A DNA stretch of 41,900 nucleotides, from contig NZ_JAAATY010000053.1 of NCBI RefSeq assembly GCF_013280595.1, positions 1-41,900 on the forward strand. The letters run 5' to 3'. The stretch comes from Kibdelosporangium persicum. Lineage in GTDB: Bacteria; Actinomycetota; Actinomycetes; Mycobacteriales; Pseudonocardiaceae. The notes beneath the pieces were generated by a model. It was not told the DNA's origin. It made no database searches and worked only from the letters and a program-made list of their open reading frames with translations. Positions 24,668-36,183 of the stretch are shown piece after piece (positions within the stretch are counted from its first letter, which is position 1; the number at the start of each line of letters is the position of its first letter). Position numbers and translations under genes: made by a program.

Positions 24668-24719
24668 CCCCTCGTGAGTGTTTATCAGGGTTAGAACACG
24701 GATAAACACTCACGAGGGG
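24668..24719. terminator. Bidirectional stem-loop between convergent genes (repeat family copy)
   Basis: Perfect 19-base arms (CCCCTCGTGAGTGTTTATC and complement) enclose AGGGTTAGAACACG. It lies 2 bases after def and one base before the stop of the zinc-ribbon gene. Unlike the copies at 6730 and 41730 it does not supply a stop codon. Confidence 0.88.
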
Positions 24720-24720
24720 T

Positions 24721-25329
24721 CTAGGGGACTGGGGCGGTGTTCTGGCGCCAGGGCAGGTCGGGCAGCGAGGCCAGTTCCTCGTAGGACGTGCTGACGGCCA
24801 GCTCGTCGTAGCGGCCCGCGATCAGGAACGACCTCAGCCGTTGGGCCTGCCGCGGGGTGAAGTAGTGGCCGGTCAGCAGGAACGGCATCACCAGGCGCCA
24901 GTACGCGACCTGCGAGGCCCGGTGCCGGTGCGGCGCCCGCAGAGCCACCCGGGCCTGACGTAACAAGTGCTCGTTCGGGGTCATGTCGCCGCCCGCCAGC
25001 CACCGCTTCTCCTCGGCGATGGCGCAGTACGCGCACTCGATCTCCCCGGTGGTGGCCTCCCGGCCGCAGCCCGCGCAGTTCGACAGCCGCAGCGCCCAGT
25101 CCAGGCAGGTCCACGGATAGGTGTCGCCGTCGTCGGTCAGCACCGCCGAGATCAGGTCCGACGGGGTGCCTGCCAGCGCGTTGAGCCAGTCGGCGGCCCA
25201 GAACCGGTCGACGAAGTCCTCGCACGCGGGACACCGCGGATAGCCGCGGCCAGCGAAGTCACCGCAGTCAGCGCATGGCTGGACCCCATCGGGTCTGGCC
25301 AGCTGACGCAAGCCCGGTGCGGACGTCAC
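24721..25329 (-). CDS. Double zinc-ribbon protein of unknown function
   Basis: I do not recognise a family. The roughly 202-residue product has two four-cysteine clusters, CADCGDFAGRGYPRCPAC (near residues 18-35) and CAGCGREATTGEIECAYC (near 88-105), each of the CxxC-x(10)-CxxC form of zinc ribbons. Between and after them the chain is helical and rich in Trp, Leu and Arg. The GTG at 25329 has no ribosome site and a TACCGT -10-like element 6 bases upstream, so a leaderless start is proposed; the longer frame would run antisense through the thiC riboswitch. Zinc ribbons suggest nucleic-acid or protein binding. It is convergent with def. Confidence 0.65.
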   Translation of the reverse strand: MTSAPGLRQLARPDGVQPCADCGDFAGRGYPRCPACEDFVDRFWAADWLNALAGTPSDLISAVLTDDGDTYPWTCLDWALRLSNCAGCGREATTGEIECAYCAIAEEKRWLAGGDMTPNEHLLRQARVALRAPHRHRASQVAYWRLVMPFLLTGHYFTPRQAQRLRSFLIAGRYDELAVSTSYEELASLPDLPWRQNTAPVP

Positions 25330-25397
25330 AGCGAAACGGTACGCCAGTTGTCTTGGCAACGCGCGGTTATGCTGGCTATGGTCGAGAAGATTTACCA

Positions 25398-27196
<1,799 letters not shown>

Positions 27197-27199
27197 CCC

Positions 27200-28021
27200 A
27201 TGACGCCACCCGCTGTCCTCACCATCGCCGGAAGCGATTCCGGCGGTGGTGCGGGCATCCAAGCCGACCTTCGCACGCTCTTCGCCTGCGGTGTGCACGG
27301 GATGACCGCGGTGACCGCGGTGACCGTGCAGAACTCCATAGGTGTCACGGGAATCGTCGAGATCCCGCCGGAGGTGGTCGCCGCCCAGATCGAGGCGGTG
27401 GCCGTCGACATCGGCATCGACGCGGCCAAGACCGGCATGCTCGCCAACGCGGACATCATCATGGCCATCGCGGCCACGGCGGACCGCGTCGGCATCGGCC
27501 GGGGCGGCGGCATCCCGTTTGTCGTCGACCCGGTCTCGGCCTCGATGGGCGGCGACCAGTTGCTGCACGACAACGCCCTGGACGCGCTGCGGTCGGAGTT
27601 GTTCCCGCGTGCCACCGTGATCACGCCGAACCTCGACGAAGTCCGGTTGCTGACCGGGATCGACGTGACCGACATGGCCACCCAGCGCGAGGCGGCCAAG
27701 GCGCTGTTCGCCTTCGGACCCGAATGGGTGCTGGTCAAAGCGGGCCACATGCGCGGCGTCGACGACTGCGTCGACCTGCTCTACAACGGCTCGGACTTCC
27801 ACGAACTGCCCGGCCCGCGCTACGACACCGGCAACACCCACGGCAGCGGCGACACACTGGCCTCGGCCATCTCGTCCGCCCTGGCCCGAGGGCTGCCGGT
27901 GACGGACGCGGTCGCGTTCGGCAAACGGTTCATCGTCCAGTCCGTACGGGACTCGTACCCGCTCGGCAAGGGACACGGCCCCGTGTCACCGTTCTGGCGG
28001 CTGTCGCAGGAGGAGGTCTAG
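27200..28021 (+). CDS. thiD: Hydroxymethylpyrimidine/phosphomethylpyrimidine kinase ThiD
   Basis: ThiD phosphorylates hydroxymethylpyrimidine twice to the pyrophosphate used by ThiE. The 273-residue ribokinase-fold protein has the start motif LTIAGSDSGGGAGIQADLRT, the VVDPVSASMGG region, TPNLDEVRLLTG, and the anion-hole motif DTGNTHGSGDTLASAISSALA. It starts 3 bases after thiC. Its TAG stop belongs to the CTAG at the edge of a MITE-like element, so its last residues may have been set by that insertion. Confidence 0.97.
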   Translation: MTPPAVLTIAGSDSGGGAGIQADLRTLFACGVHGMTAVTAVTVQNSIGVTGIVEIPPEVVAAQIEAVAVDIGIDAAKTGMLANADIIMAIAATADRVGIGRGGGIPFVVDPVSASMGGDQLLHDNALDALRSELFPRATVITPNLDEVRLLTGIDVTDMATQREAAKALFAFGPEWVLVKAGHMRGVDDCVDLLYNGSDFHELPGPRYDTGNTHGSGDTLASAISSALARGLPVTDAVAFGKRFIVQSVRDSYPLGKGHGPVSPFWRLSQEEV

Positions 28022-28210
28022 GCCGTGTTTCAAATGCCCGATCGCGATAGCCGGGCCGGATGCGGCCCCTGACGCCACCGCGGGACCGCCCAAAGACAAC
28101 CAGTATTCGCGGCGATCCCGCGGCGACGCCAGGAACCGCCCCACCGAGCCGATTCCGGCCTCCGGCCGGGGCAGACTCTCATCGACCGGGACATTCGAAA
28201 CACGACCTAG
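28018..28210. mobile_element. MITE-like element, copy 2 (193 bp, CTAG-bounded)
   Basis: This element has the same ends and the same first 120 or so bases as copy 1 at 9418. It carries an extra stretch near its right end (ACCGAGCCGATTCCGGCC and following). CTAG flanks both sides, and each CTAG gives a TAG stop: thiD on the left, the PstS-like gene on the right. It encodes no transposase, so it would need one in trans. Confidence 0.85.
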
Positions 28211-29745
28211 GCCGGACGGCACAGCACTGGGTTGTCCAGCTCGTCACACGGCCGGTTGCCGTGTGACCGGATGATGTCCTTGCCGACCTGGTTGGTCAGG
28301 TAACGCAGGAAACTCGCGGCCAGTGAGTCCGCCTTGGGCTCCTGGTAGGTGTACGCGAACTCGGTCTCCCAGAACGGGTACGCGCCGTGCGTGGCCGCTT
28401 CCAGCGTCGCCCGCTGGCCGTCGATCCGCACCACGGTCAGGTCGGTGCGCTCCGTCGCGGCGCCGAGTTCGGCGTAGCCCAGGGCGCCGCTGACCGTGGC
28501 GACGCCGTTGAGCAGGTCGTCGGTGCGGTCCCGTTCGCAGCGGATGATTCCCGGCGCTCCGCCGCTGTCGCGGGTCCGGCAGTTGTCGGAGTTGGTCGCG
28601 GCCTCCCGTTTGCCCTGCAGGATCTGGTGCTGGAACGTGGTCCTGGTGCCGGATCCGGGCTTGCGGCTGATCAGCGTGACCGGCACGTCGTTGCCGCCGA
28701 TGTCCTTCCAGTTGGCGATCTGGCCGTCGTAGAGCCGCCGGACCTGGTCGATCGTCAGGTCGCCGACGCCCGCGTCCTTGTTCACCACCAGCGTGAACAG
28801 CAGGAACGCGACCGGCCGCGGCAACAGCTGCGGCTGGAGGTCGGCTTTGGCCCCGTCGGAGAAGGCCAGGACGTCAGGCGAGGCCTTGGCCTGGTCACCG
28901 GCTTCCTGCAAGGTGCTCAGCCCGGCCGAGCTGCCCTGGAAGTCGTAGCTGAACGCCGCGCCGGGGCACGTGTCCGCGTACATGTCCCCGGCTTCCCGCA
29001 TGACCGCTTCGATCGCGGTGGACCCGGTCAGCTTCAGCGTCCCGCCCGCGCAGTCCAACGGCGTGTCCTCGTTCACCACGGTGACCAGGCCGAGACCCAC
29101 GATGATCAGGGCCATGAAGACCATCAGCGCGGCGGTCCGGCGGGACAACCCGGTGCCGGACTCGGTCTTCTTCACGCGCCCGCCCTTGACCCCCGCCTCG
29201 ATCCTGGGGTCCTTCGGCGGGCCGTCCTCGCCGCCCGCCGCGCGTTCCAGGACGACCAGGACCTTGTAGTGGTCGCCGCGGTTCAACGGCACTCGCGGCA
29301 GAGTCACCACACCGGTCGGCTCGGGGCCGTTGTTCAGCGTGCCCTTGCCCAGCACGCTCAGTTCACCGAAGTTGCTGTGCAGGTCGGGCGGCTCGAGCTC
29401 GGTCACGACCATTCCGGCGACCGTACGGCCGGGGAACAGCAGCCGGACACCCACCTTGACGTCCGAGATGACCTGGTAGTCCTGCTCGTCGATGGTGGTC
29501 GAACCGGCGTTCTCGATCCGCACCAGCACGAACGACGGGTGCACCAGCTTGCTGCCCGCCTCCGGCTTCATCTCGGCCAGCACCCCGGCGTGTTCGGACC
29601 CGATCTCGTCCCGCGCCGTGGTGTCCAGCTGCACGCGGTAGCCGAGCCGCTTACGGCCGACGAAGAAGAACTCCCACAGGAAGGCGAACAGCGGGACGGC
29701 GATACCGACCACCGACAACACCAGGGCCCATAAGTCCAGATCCAT
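28207..29745 (-). CDS. Membrane-anchored PstS-like substrate-binding protein
   Basis: The 512-residue protein begins with a membrane helix (LWALVLSVVGIAVPLFAFLWEFFF), then a beta-rich cytoplasmic domain of about 150 residues (FVLVRIENAGSTTI, VTLPRVPLNRGDHYKVLVVLER). A second helix follows (ALMVFMALIIVGLGLVTVV), and then a C-terminal periplasmic-binding domain of the phosphate/PstS type (LKLTGSTAIEAVMREAGDMY, FQGSSAGLSTLQEAG, GQIANWKDIGGNDVPVTLISRKPGSGTRTTFQHQIL). Several ligand loops (TGSTA, GSSAG, PGSGTRTTF) resemble those of PstS, so binding of a phosphate-like anion is likely. Fusion to an inner domain suggests sensing more than transport; no ABC permease is adjacent. GGGGAGG precedes the ATG. 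The C-terminal TAG comes from a MITE-like element. Confidence 0.82.
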   Translation of the reverse strand: MDLDLWALVLSVVGIAVPLFAFLWEFFFVGRKRLGYRVQLDTTARDEIGSEHAGVLAEMKPEAGSKLVHPSFVLVRIENAGSTTIDEQDYQVISDVKVGVRLLFPGRTVAGMVVTELEPPDLHSNFGELSVLGKGTLNNGPEPTGVVTLPRVPLNRGDHYKVLVVLERAAGGEDGPPKDPRIEAGVKGGRVKKTESGTGLSRRTAALMVFMALIIVGLGLVTVVNEDTPLDCAGGTLKLTGSTAIEAVMREAGDMYADTCPGAAFSYDFQGSSAGLSTLQEAGDQAKASPDVLAFSDGAKADLQPQLLPRPVAFLLFTLVVNKDAGVGDLTIDQVRRLYDGQIANWKDIGGNDVPVTLISRKPGSGTRTTFQHQILQGKREAATNSDNCRTRDSGGAPGIIRCERDRTDDLLNGVATVSGALGYAELGAATERTDLTVVRIDGQRATLEAATHGAYPFWETEFAYTYQEPKADSLAASFLRYLTNQVGKDIIRSHGNRPCDELDNPVLCRPA

Positions 29746-29902
29746 CCCACGCCTCCCCAGCGCAAACCCAGAGAGATCAATCTAGTTGCGCCGGACGGCC
29801 GAACCGGGCCGCGCGCCGCGCTCTTCAGGAGGAGTTCACCGGCTGGTCGCCGCGGCTTTCCGGATCGGCGTCCGTTTCGTGAGTCCCCTACCCTGCTGAC
29901 CC

Positions 29903-30706
29903 GTGATCACTCGGGAACAAGTGCGCTCGCTGGTGACGCGCAAGGGCTTCCAGCGCTTCATCATCGGCGTGATCGTGGTCAACGCGATCACGCTCGGCTT
30001 CGAGACCTCACCCGGCATGGTGGCCGAGTTCGGCGGCGTGCTGCACTTCGCCGACCGCGCCGCCCTGGCGATCTTCGTGACCGAGATCCTGCTGCGGATC
30101 TACGCGTTCGGCTGGGCGTTCTTCAGGGATTCGTGGAACATCTTCGACCTGGTCATCATCGGTATCGCGATCGTGCCGGCCACGGGCGAGTTCTCCGTGT
30201 TGCGGTCCCTGCGGATCCTGCGGGTGCTGCGGCTGATCTCGGTCGTGCCGTCGATGCGGCGGGTGGTCGGCGGCCTGTTGGCGGCCGTGCCGGGGATGGC
30301 GTCGATCGCCGCACTGCTTGCCCTGGTCCTCTACGTGGCCGGCGTGATGGCGACGAAGCTGTTCCAGCACCTGCAGCCGGAGCACTTCGCCGACATGGGC
30401 ACGACGCTGTTCACGTTGTTCCAGGTCATGACCGGCGAGGGCTGGCCGGACATCGCGCGCGAACTGATGCGGAAGGCGCCGTTGGCGTGGATCTTCTTCG
30501 TCACGTACATCATCGTGTCCAGCTTCGCGGTGCTCAACATGTTCATCGCCGTGGTGGTCAACGGGATGGACCGCGGGATGACCGAGGAACTCGTCGAGGC
30601 CGAGGAGAAGCACGCGGCCGAGCAGAAGGCTTCGGACGAGCTGCTGCTCACCGAGATCCGGGCACTGCGCGCGGAGATCGCCGAGTTGCGTGCCGCGCGC
30701 GAGTGA
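29903..30706 (+). CDS. Voltage-gated cation channel (bacterial Nav/Cav type)
   Basis: The 267-residue protein has the six-helix layout of NaChBac-like channels. The voltage sensor S4 shows arginines at every third position (R101, R104, R107, R110). The pore reads TLFQVMTGEGWPDIA (171-185), so the selectivity filter is TGEGW (177-181) where NaChBac-type sodium channels have TLESW. S6 is FFVTYIIVSSFAVLNMFIAVVVN, followed by a C-terminal coiled coil (EELVEAEEKHAAEQKASDELLLTEIRALRAEIAELRAARE). It should form a homotetramer in the membrane. The glycine-containing filter may favour calcium. It stands alone between the PstS-like and MarR genes. Confidence 0.93.
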   Translation: MITREQVRSLVTRKGFQRFIIGVIVVNAITLGFETSPGMVAEFGGVLHFADRAALAIFVTEILLRIYAFGWAFFRDSWNIFDLVIIGIAIVPATGEFSVLRSLRILRVLRLISVVPSMRRVVGGLLAAVPGMASIAALLALVLYVAGVMATKLFQHLQPEHFADMGTTLFTLFQVMTGEGWPDIARELMRKAPLAWIFFVTYIIVSSFAVLNMFIAVVVNGMDRGMTEELVEAEEKHAAEQKASDELLLTEIRALRAEIAELRAARE

Positions 30707-30760
30707 ATCGTTGCAACTGGAAGTCCCGTCCGGCGGGGCCGGCTGTCCGGTGGGCGGGAT

Positions 30761-31192
30761 CTAGTCCTCGACCAGGAGTTCTTCCAGCACCGGGATGGCG
30801 GTGATCAACTGGGCCTGTTTGTCCTCCGGCAGCCGCTCGATCCGCCTGCGCAGTTCCTGCACACGGGTCGAGCGCAGCCCGGAGACCATCCGTTCGCCGT
30901 CCGGCGTGGCCTTCACCAGCCACGCCCGGCGGTCCACCGGATCGGGTTCGCGCTGCACGTACTTGGCCTCGACGAGCGCGGCGACGATCCGCGACATGGT
31001 CGGCGCGGCAACGCCTTCCTTGTTCGCCAGATCGCCGAGCCGCATCTCGCCGCAGCCGACCAGAGTCGACAGCGCGGAGATGGAACCGTGGCCGAGCCCG
31101 CCGGAAGCGCCACTGCGGCGCAGTGAACGGGACAACCGCCCGATCGCGAGATACAGCCGCGCGGGCACGTCCTCAGCAGCCGAAGTCGTCAC
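30761..31192 (-). CDS. MarR family regulator
   Basis: The 143-residue protein is a winged-helix MarR regulator: LYLAIGRLSRSLRR, LSTLVGCGEMRLGDLANKEGVAAPTMSRIVAALVEAKYVQREPDPVDRRAWLVKATPDG, then a C-terminal dimer helix. The recognition helix is APTMSRIVAAL and the wing contains DPVDRRAW. The GTG at 31192 has GGAGGG 4 bases upstream, which decides the start against the longer frame. It lies 54 bases downstream of thiG on the same strand, so it may be read from the thiOSG transcript. The ligand and targets are unknown. Confidence 0.9.
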   Translation of the reverse strand: MTTSAAEDVPARLYLAIGRLSRSLRRSGASGGLGHGSISALSTLVGCGEMRLGDLANKEGVAAPTMSRIVAALVEAKYVQREPDPVDRRAWLVKATPDGERMVSGLRSTRVQELRRRIERLPEDKQAQLITAIPVLEELLVED

Positions 31193-31246
31193 TCTGCCCT
31201 CCCTCGTGAAAGGTGCATCGGACAATAATGACGGTTTCCGGCGGGT

Positions 31247-32200
<954 letters not shown>

Positions 32201-32204
<4 letters not shown>

Positions 32205-33268
32205 GTTCGTGACTCCAATCTGGCGGCCTTGGCCGCTTCGGGGACCGGTTCACCGTCCAGCAACGCCACCACCGCCTCGGCGGTGATCGGCGCGAGCAGC
32301 AGGCCGTTGCGGTGATGCCCGCTCGCCACCATCACTCCGGGCTCCAGCCAGTCGATCACCGGCAGGTTGTCCTGGCTTGACGCGCGCACGCCGGCCGCGC
32401 TCTCCACCAGGATGTACTCGGAGATGCCCGGCACCACGCGTTCCGCGTCCAGCAACAGATCCCGGACGCCGCGCACGGTGACTTCCGTGTCGTACCCGGC
32501 TTCGTACTGCGTCGCCCCCAGCACGACCTCGCCCGTGTCCCGGGGAACGAGGTACACCGGCCGGGACTCCACCAGGGCACGGATGGTCCGGCTGAGCGGC
32601 ACCGCGCCGCGGCCTGGCTTGAGCCGGAGGATCTCGCCCTTCACCGGACGGATCAACGAGGTCAACGCCGGGTGCAGGGTACGGCTCCACGCGCCCGCGG
32701 TGATGACGACAGCGTCACAGTCCACAGTGGAGTCTTCAAGCTCGACGACGCCCGGACCGACCGCCTTGGCTTCCGCATGGAGGAATTCCGCCTTGGACCG
32801 CAGCACGTCCAGCAGCTTCCGGTTGTCCACGGCCAGATCGCCCGGCACGGACAGTCCACTTCGTACGGACGTGGACAGCGCCGGTTCCATTCCGCGCAGT
32901 CGCGGACCGGTCAGCCGGTCGACTTTCCGCCCGATGGAAGCAAGGTGCTCGGCCAGGATGGTCAGCTGGTCGGCGTCCGCGGAGTCGAACGCCGCGACCA
33001 CCGTGCCTTCCGTGCGCAGGCCGACATCGCCGAGCTCGGCCGCGAACTCCGGCCACGCCCGCAGCGACGCCTCACCCAGTTCCAGCAACGGTTCCTCGCC
33101 GGGCCACGCCTCGGTCGTCGGCGCGAGCATGCCGCCGGCCACCCAGGACGCGCCAGAACACGGGTGCGGGTCGACCACAACCGTCCGCCATCCGGAATTC
33201 GTCGCACGCCACGCGACCGACAGGCCGATCACGCCCGCCCCGACGACTACGATCTTTCCTTTGACCAC
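32201..33268 (-). CDS. thiO: Glycine oxidase ThiO
   Basis: ThiO oxidises glycine to iminoglycine for thiazole formation. The 355-residue FAD enzyme begins with the dinucleotide motif VVVGAGVIGLSVAWRATNSGWRTVVVDP, has GASWVAGGMLAPTTEA, a central substrate domain, and near the end AGVRASSQDNLPVIDWLEPGVMVASGHHRNGLLLAPITAEAVVALL. The start is GTG 33268; GGGAG just upstream lies at the 3' edge of the TPP riboswitch, which fits translation control. It heads the thiO-thiS-thiG operon. Confidence 0.96.
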
Positions 33269-33272
33269 AACA

Positions 33273-33364
33273 CGCTCCCTGCGCCGGCATGACCCGGATC
33301 AGGTTCGACGGTCGGAGCTCGTCAAGCTCCCTCTCAGCCCGGTTTCGCCAGGCTCCCGTGCGGA
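33273..33364 (-). ncRNA. TPP riboswitch upstream of thiO
   Basis: Read on the minus strand it carries GGGCTGAGAGGGAGC, then CGAACCTGATCCGGGTCATG and CCGGCGCAGGGAGCG. These are the conserved thi-box arms in the right order. The Shine-Dalgarno of thiO is in its last bases. It overlaps no gene; thiE starts 30 bases beyond its 5' end in the other direction and has no riboswitch of its own. Confidence 0.96.
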
Positions 33365-33395
33365 CCGGTCCTCAGAATAGCGTAGAAATCAAGGT

Positions 33396-34049
33396 ATGCC
33401 CGGACTCAGTGGGACAGACCTCAGGCGCAAGCTGGCCGAAGCACGGCTCTACCTGTGCACCGACGTGCGCGACGACCTGGCGCGATTCGTGGACGCGGCG
33501 CTCGACGGCGGCGTGGACATCGTCCAGCTTCGCGCGAAGACGCTGGAAGCGCGCCAGGAGATCAAGGCGCTGGAGGAGATCGCCGGTGTCTGCGCCAAGT
33601 ACGGCGCCCTGTTGTCGGTCAACGACCGGGCGGACATCGCGGCGGCCGTCGGCGCGGACGTGCTGCACCTCGGCCAGGACGACCTGCCGGTGAAGTACGC
33701 GCGCCGGATCGTCGGCGAGGACATGATCATCGGCCGCTCCACCCACGACGCCGGGCAGGCCCTCGCCGCCGCGACCGAACAGGGCGTCGACTACTTCTGC
33801 ACCGGTCCGTGCTGGCCGACGCCGACCAAACCGGGCCGCCCGGCGCCGGGCCTGGACCTGGTACGGCGAACCGCCGAGGAGAACCCGGCGCGGCCGTGGT
33901 TCGCCATCGGCGGTATCGACGCGGGCAGGATGCCGGAGGTGCTGGCGGCGGGCGCGTCCCGCGCGGTGGTCGTGCGTGCGATCACCGAGGCGGAAGACCC
34001 TCGCGCCGCCGCCAGTCTGTTGAAGAAACAACTCACCGGTGGTTCGTGA
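33396..34049 (+). CDS. thiE: Thiamine-phosphate synthase ThiE
   Basis: ThiE joins the pyrimidine pyrophosphate and thiazole phosphate to thiamine phosphate. The 217-residue TIM barrel shows [97 protein letters not shown] and [30 protein letters not shown]. It is divergent from thiO and shares the 127-base gap with the riboswitch. Its stop codon lies inside the terminator stem. Confidence 0.97.
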   Translation: MPGLSGTDLRRKLAEARLYLCTDVRDDLARFVDAALDGGVDIVQLRAKTLEARQEIKALEEIAGVCAKYGALLSVNDRADIAAAVGADVLHLGQDDLPVKYARRIVGEDMIIGRSTHDAGQALAAATEQGVDYFCTGPCWPTPTKPGRPAPGLDLVRRTAEENPARPWFAIGGIDAGRMPEVLAAGASRAVVVRAITEAEDPRAAASLLKKQLTGGS

Positions 34050-34073
34050 CGACGCTGGCACGAACCACCGGTG
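34034..34073. terminator. Terminator between thiE and the S1 protease
   Basis: CACCGGTGGTTCGTG and its exact complement enclose 10 bases. The left arm includes the end of thiE. The convergent protease gene ends 8 bases beyond, so the stem serves both directions. Confidence 0.85.
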
Positions 34074-34080
34074 CGGGCCG

Positions 34081-35181
34081 TCAGCCCGTGAGCAGCCTCA
34101 GGCCGTAGACGGACAGGATCTCGCCGAGGGGCTGGAAGTAGCAGGTCGAGGTGTTGCCACCGGACACGACGCCCTGGCCCTGACCGGCGGGCGTGATGAA
34201 GCCACCGCCGGAGTCACCCGCCTGGCACCGCACGTTCGTGGCGGTCATGCCGCCGACCGCGCCCTGCTGGTACCGGACGGTCTGGTTCTTGGCGCCGACG
34301 GTGCCGCAGGTCCAACCGGTGGTCGAACCCGCCTTGCAGACCTGCGCGCCGGTCGCGGCCGAGGACGAACCCCGGACGGTCACCGAACCGACCCGCGGTT
34401 CGAGCGTGACACCGGAGTTGGTGCGCACCCAGGCGTAGTCATTGCCCGGGAAGGACGAGCCCGCCCACGTGCCGTTGTTGGGCTGGGCGCTGCCGGTCTC
34501 CGTCTCACAGTGCCCGGCGGTGACGTAGCCGCCTTGCACAGTCAGTCCGACGGAGCAGCGGGAGCTGCCGATGTAGTAGGCGTCGCCGCCCTTGACGAAC
34601 AGCTGCGGCGCTTCCGCTTCAATCACCCGAACGTGGGAACCTGCGAAGGATTTCGCGGCTTCGGCAGTGCCCGGGAGAGCGGTCACGACTATCTCGTTGG
34701 TCACAATATCGGCGTACCAACCGGTAACTGACGACGGCGCGCTGCGCTCGCGCGCGTTCAGCCGTGCCACCTCGGAGTCCAACTGGGCCGCGCTGGTGGC
34801 GACCACTCTGGCCGTCGCACCGGCGGCCGTCACAGCCGCGACTTCGCTCGCGTCGGTCGTGCTGACGACGAGTTTCCTTGTCGCGGCGTCGAAGTAGGCA
34901 CCGCCGAAACTTTCGCCGAGCGCCGTACGCAGCGAATTCTCGGTCCCGATCGCGGCTTCCTGAGTAGCCATGAGATCACGCGCCGCTGTCGCGTCGAGTC
35001 CGAGATCGCGCTTCATGGCGGCCAGCAGCCCGGGATTTTCGGCCTCGATCCGATCGATCGCCGAATCTGTTGCAGAAGTGCCACCCGAAGATGCCGCGGA
35101 CGCGGGTAGACTGTGCATCACAGCCATGGCGGCGGCAATGAGGACGGCACCGGTTAACCGGGCCGTTTTCCTTGGGTTCAT
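34081..35181 (-). CDS. Secreted streptogrisin-type serine protease
   Basis: The 366-residue preproprotein starts with a signal peptide (NPRKTARLTGAVLIAAAMAVMHSLPASAA). A propeptide of the alpha-lytic type follows (to about residue 175; YFDAATRKLVVSTTDASEV is typical), then an S1E chymotrypsin-fold domain. The triad is His in YVTAGHCE, Asp in PGNDYAWV and Ser in CQAGDSGGGFI; paired cysteines (SRCSVG/AGHC, CKAG/TCGT, RCQAG/TCYF) fit three disulfides. It should be exported and mature by self-cleavage. The ATG at 35181 follows AAGGAGACGAC. A hairpin (35204) lies in the leader. Confidence 0.95.
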   Translation of the reverse strand: MNPRKTARLTGAVLIAAAMAVMHSLPASAASSGGTSATDSAIDRIEAENPGLLAAMKRDLGLDATAARDLMATQEAAIGTENSLRTALGESFGGAYFDAATRKLVVSTTDASEVAAVTAAGATARVVATSAAQLDSEVARLNARERSAPSSVTGWYADIVTNEIVVTALPGTAEAAKSFAGSHVRVIEAEAPQLFVKGGDAYYIGSSRCSVGLTVQGGYVTAGHCETETGSAQPNNGTWAGSSFPGNDYAWVRTNSGVTLEPRVGSVTVRGSSSAATGAQVCKAGSTTGWTCGTVGAKNQTVRYQQGAVGGMTATNVRCQAGDSGGGFITPAGQGQGVVSGGNTSTCYFQPLGEILSVYGLRLLTG

Positions 35182-35203
35182 GTCGTCTCCTTGGGTGCAG
35201 GGA

Positions 35204-35235
35204 CCCGTGAGCTGGATGCAGGGCCGGCTCACGGG
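35204..35235. promoter_or_regulatory. Inverted repeat in the protease leader
   Basis: CCCGTGAGC and GCTCACGGG, perfect 9-base arms 14 bases apart, lie just upstream of the protease ribosome site. It may be a leader hairpin or an operator. Confidence 0.45.
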
Positions 35236-35248
35236 CTTTCAAGGAATG

Positions 35249-35279
35249 GGTGACGGGGTGGTCGACTCACCCCGTCACC
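35249..35279. terminator. Stem-loop upstream of the protease gene
   Basis: GGTGACGGGGT and its exact complement enclose 9 bases. It lies about 155 bases past the end of the Pro/Thr-rich membrane protein gene and may end that transcript before the protease promoter. Another short palindrome (GCGAGCG, 35325, with CGCTCGC, 35341) lies between them, where the protease promoter could be. Confidence 0.5.
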
Positions 35280-35433
35280 TGTTCGAGTGTTCTTGGCGTC
35301 ACTCTTCCGGGTCACCCTCCGCAAGCGAGCGTATGAATCGCGCTCGCGTTACACAATGGCCCGAACAGGGCGAAATTGTGTTCCAAATCACACCAAAGCT
35401 GTACGCGCTGTAATCAGTCCTGGACAGAGCGCT

Positions 35434-36036
35434 TTACCGACTGCTCGGCGGCGCACTAGAAGGACCGGACTGAACCGGATCAGCAGTCGAACTGGTGGTC
35501 GACGGAGGGCTCGACGAAGTCGATCCGGAAGCCGGCGGCGGTGTGGTCGTGGGGGCGACCGACGGCTGTGACGGCGTTTCCGTGACCGTGACGGTGGTGG
35601 GCGGCGGCACCTTTTGTGGCATTGGTCGTTTTTGCTCTTCGTGATCCGGCCGCTGCAGAACGCCACCAATCGTGGTCTCCGAGCCACCGGAAAGTGGTTC
35701 ACCACGAACCCATTCGATACCGGTGATCACAACCATGCCGAGAACGAATGCGGCGAGAGTGCCACCAGCGAGTAATTGCCAGCGCACGCGCCGTGGCGAC
35801 TTGTCGGTTTTGTCGTCCGAAGGGTCCGCTTCCTTCTTCACAACTCGGCTACGAACCCGGTCGATCGATCTCGCGTACGCCTCGGCTGCGATGGTCGTCA
35901 CAATGGCACCAATTGCGGCACCGAGTACCGTTCCGGCGACACCGAGTGTCGATCCGAGGACGGCCGCGGTCACCGCCGCGAGCGCCGCGACGACGATCTG
36001 ACTCGGGTGGAATCCGCCCTTGCGCTCCTCACTCAT
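35434..36036 (-). CDS. Membrane protein with Pro/Thr/Ser-rich outer tail
   Basis: I recognise no named family. The roughly 200-residue protein has a glycine-rich hydrophobic stretch near the N-terminus that could be a hairpin of two helices (IVVAALAAVTAAVLGSTLGVAGTVLGAAIGAIVTTIA), then a charged segment (ARSIDRVRSRVVKKEADPSDDKTDK). One helix follows (LLAGGTLAAFVLGMVVITGIEWV), and then about 85 residues of Pro/Thr/Ser-rich sequence to the C-terminus, likely outside the cell. The start may be the ATG at 36036 or a GTG at 36072 (SSDEKEKWFPGMSEERK); neither has a strong ribosome site. It is divergent from the threonine dehydratase. Confidence 0.7.
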   Translation of the reverse strand: MSEERKGGFHPSQIVVAALAAVTAAVLGSTLGVAGTVLGAAIGAIVTTIAAEAYARSIDRVRSRVVKKEADPSDDKTDKSPRRVRWQLLAGGTLAAFVLGMVVITGIEWVRGEPLSGGSETTIGGVLQRPDHEEQKRPMPQKVPPPTTVTVTETPSQPSVAPTTTPPPASGSTSSSPPSTTSSTADPVQSGPSSAPPSSR

Positions 36037-36183
36037 CCCGGGAAACCACTTCTCCTTCTCGTCGCTCGACACAGAAGGGACGTACCCAGCGCGGCGGGGG
36101 TTGACCCAACGTGAGCACCACCACCCCGTCAGTCCACTGTGGACGACTATCGTCACCTGCCCGGACAAGGCAAGATTCCCGGT

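Noticed and set aside
28387..29733. Long plus-strand frame opposite the PstS-like gene
   Set aside because: Antisense shadow; the minus-strand protein has recognisable domains, membrane helices and a ribosome site.
30707..30760. Weak hairpin between the ion channel and MarR genes
   Set aside because: Only about eight imperfect pairs (CCCGTCC with GGGCGGG); too weak to call a terminator.
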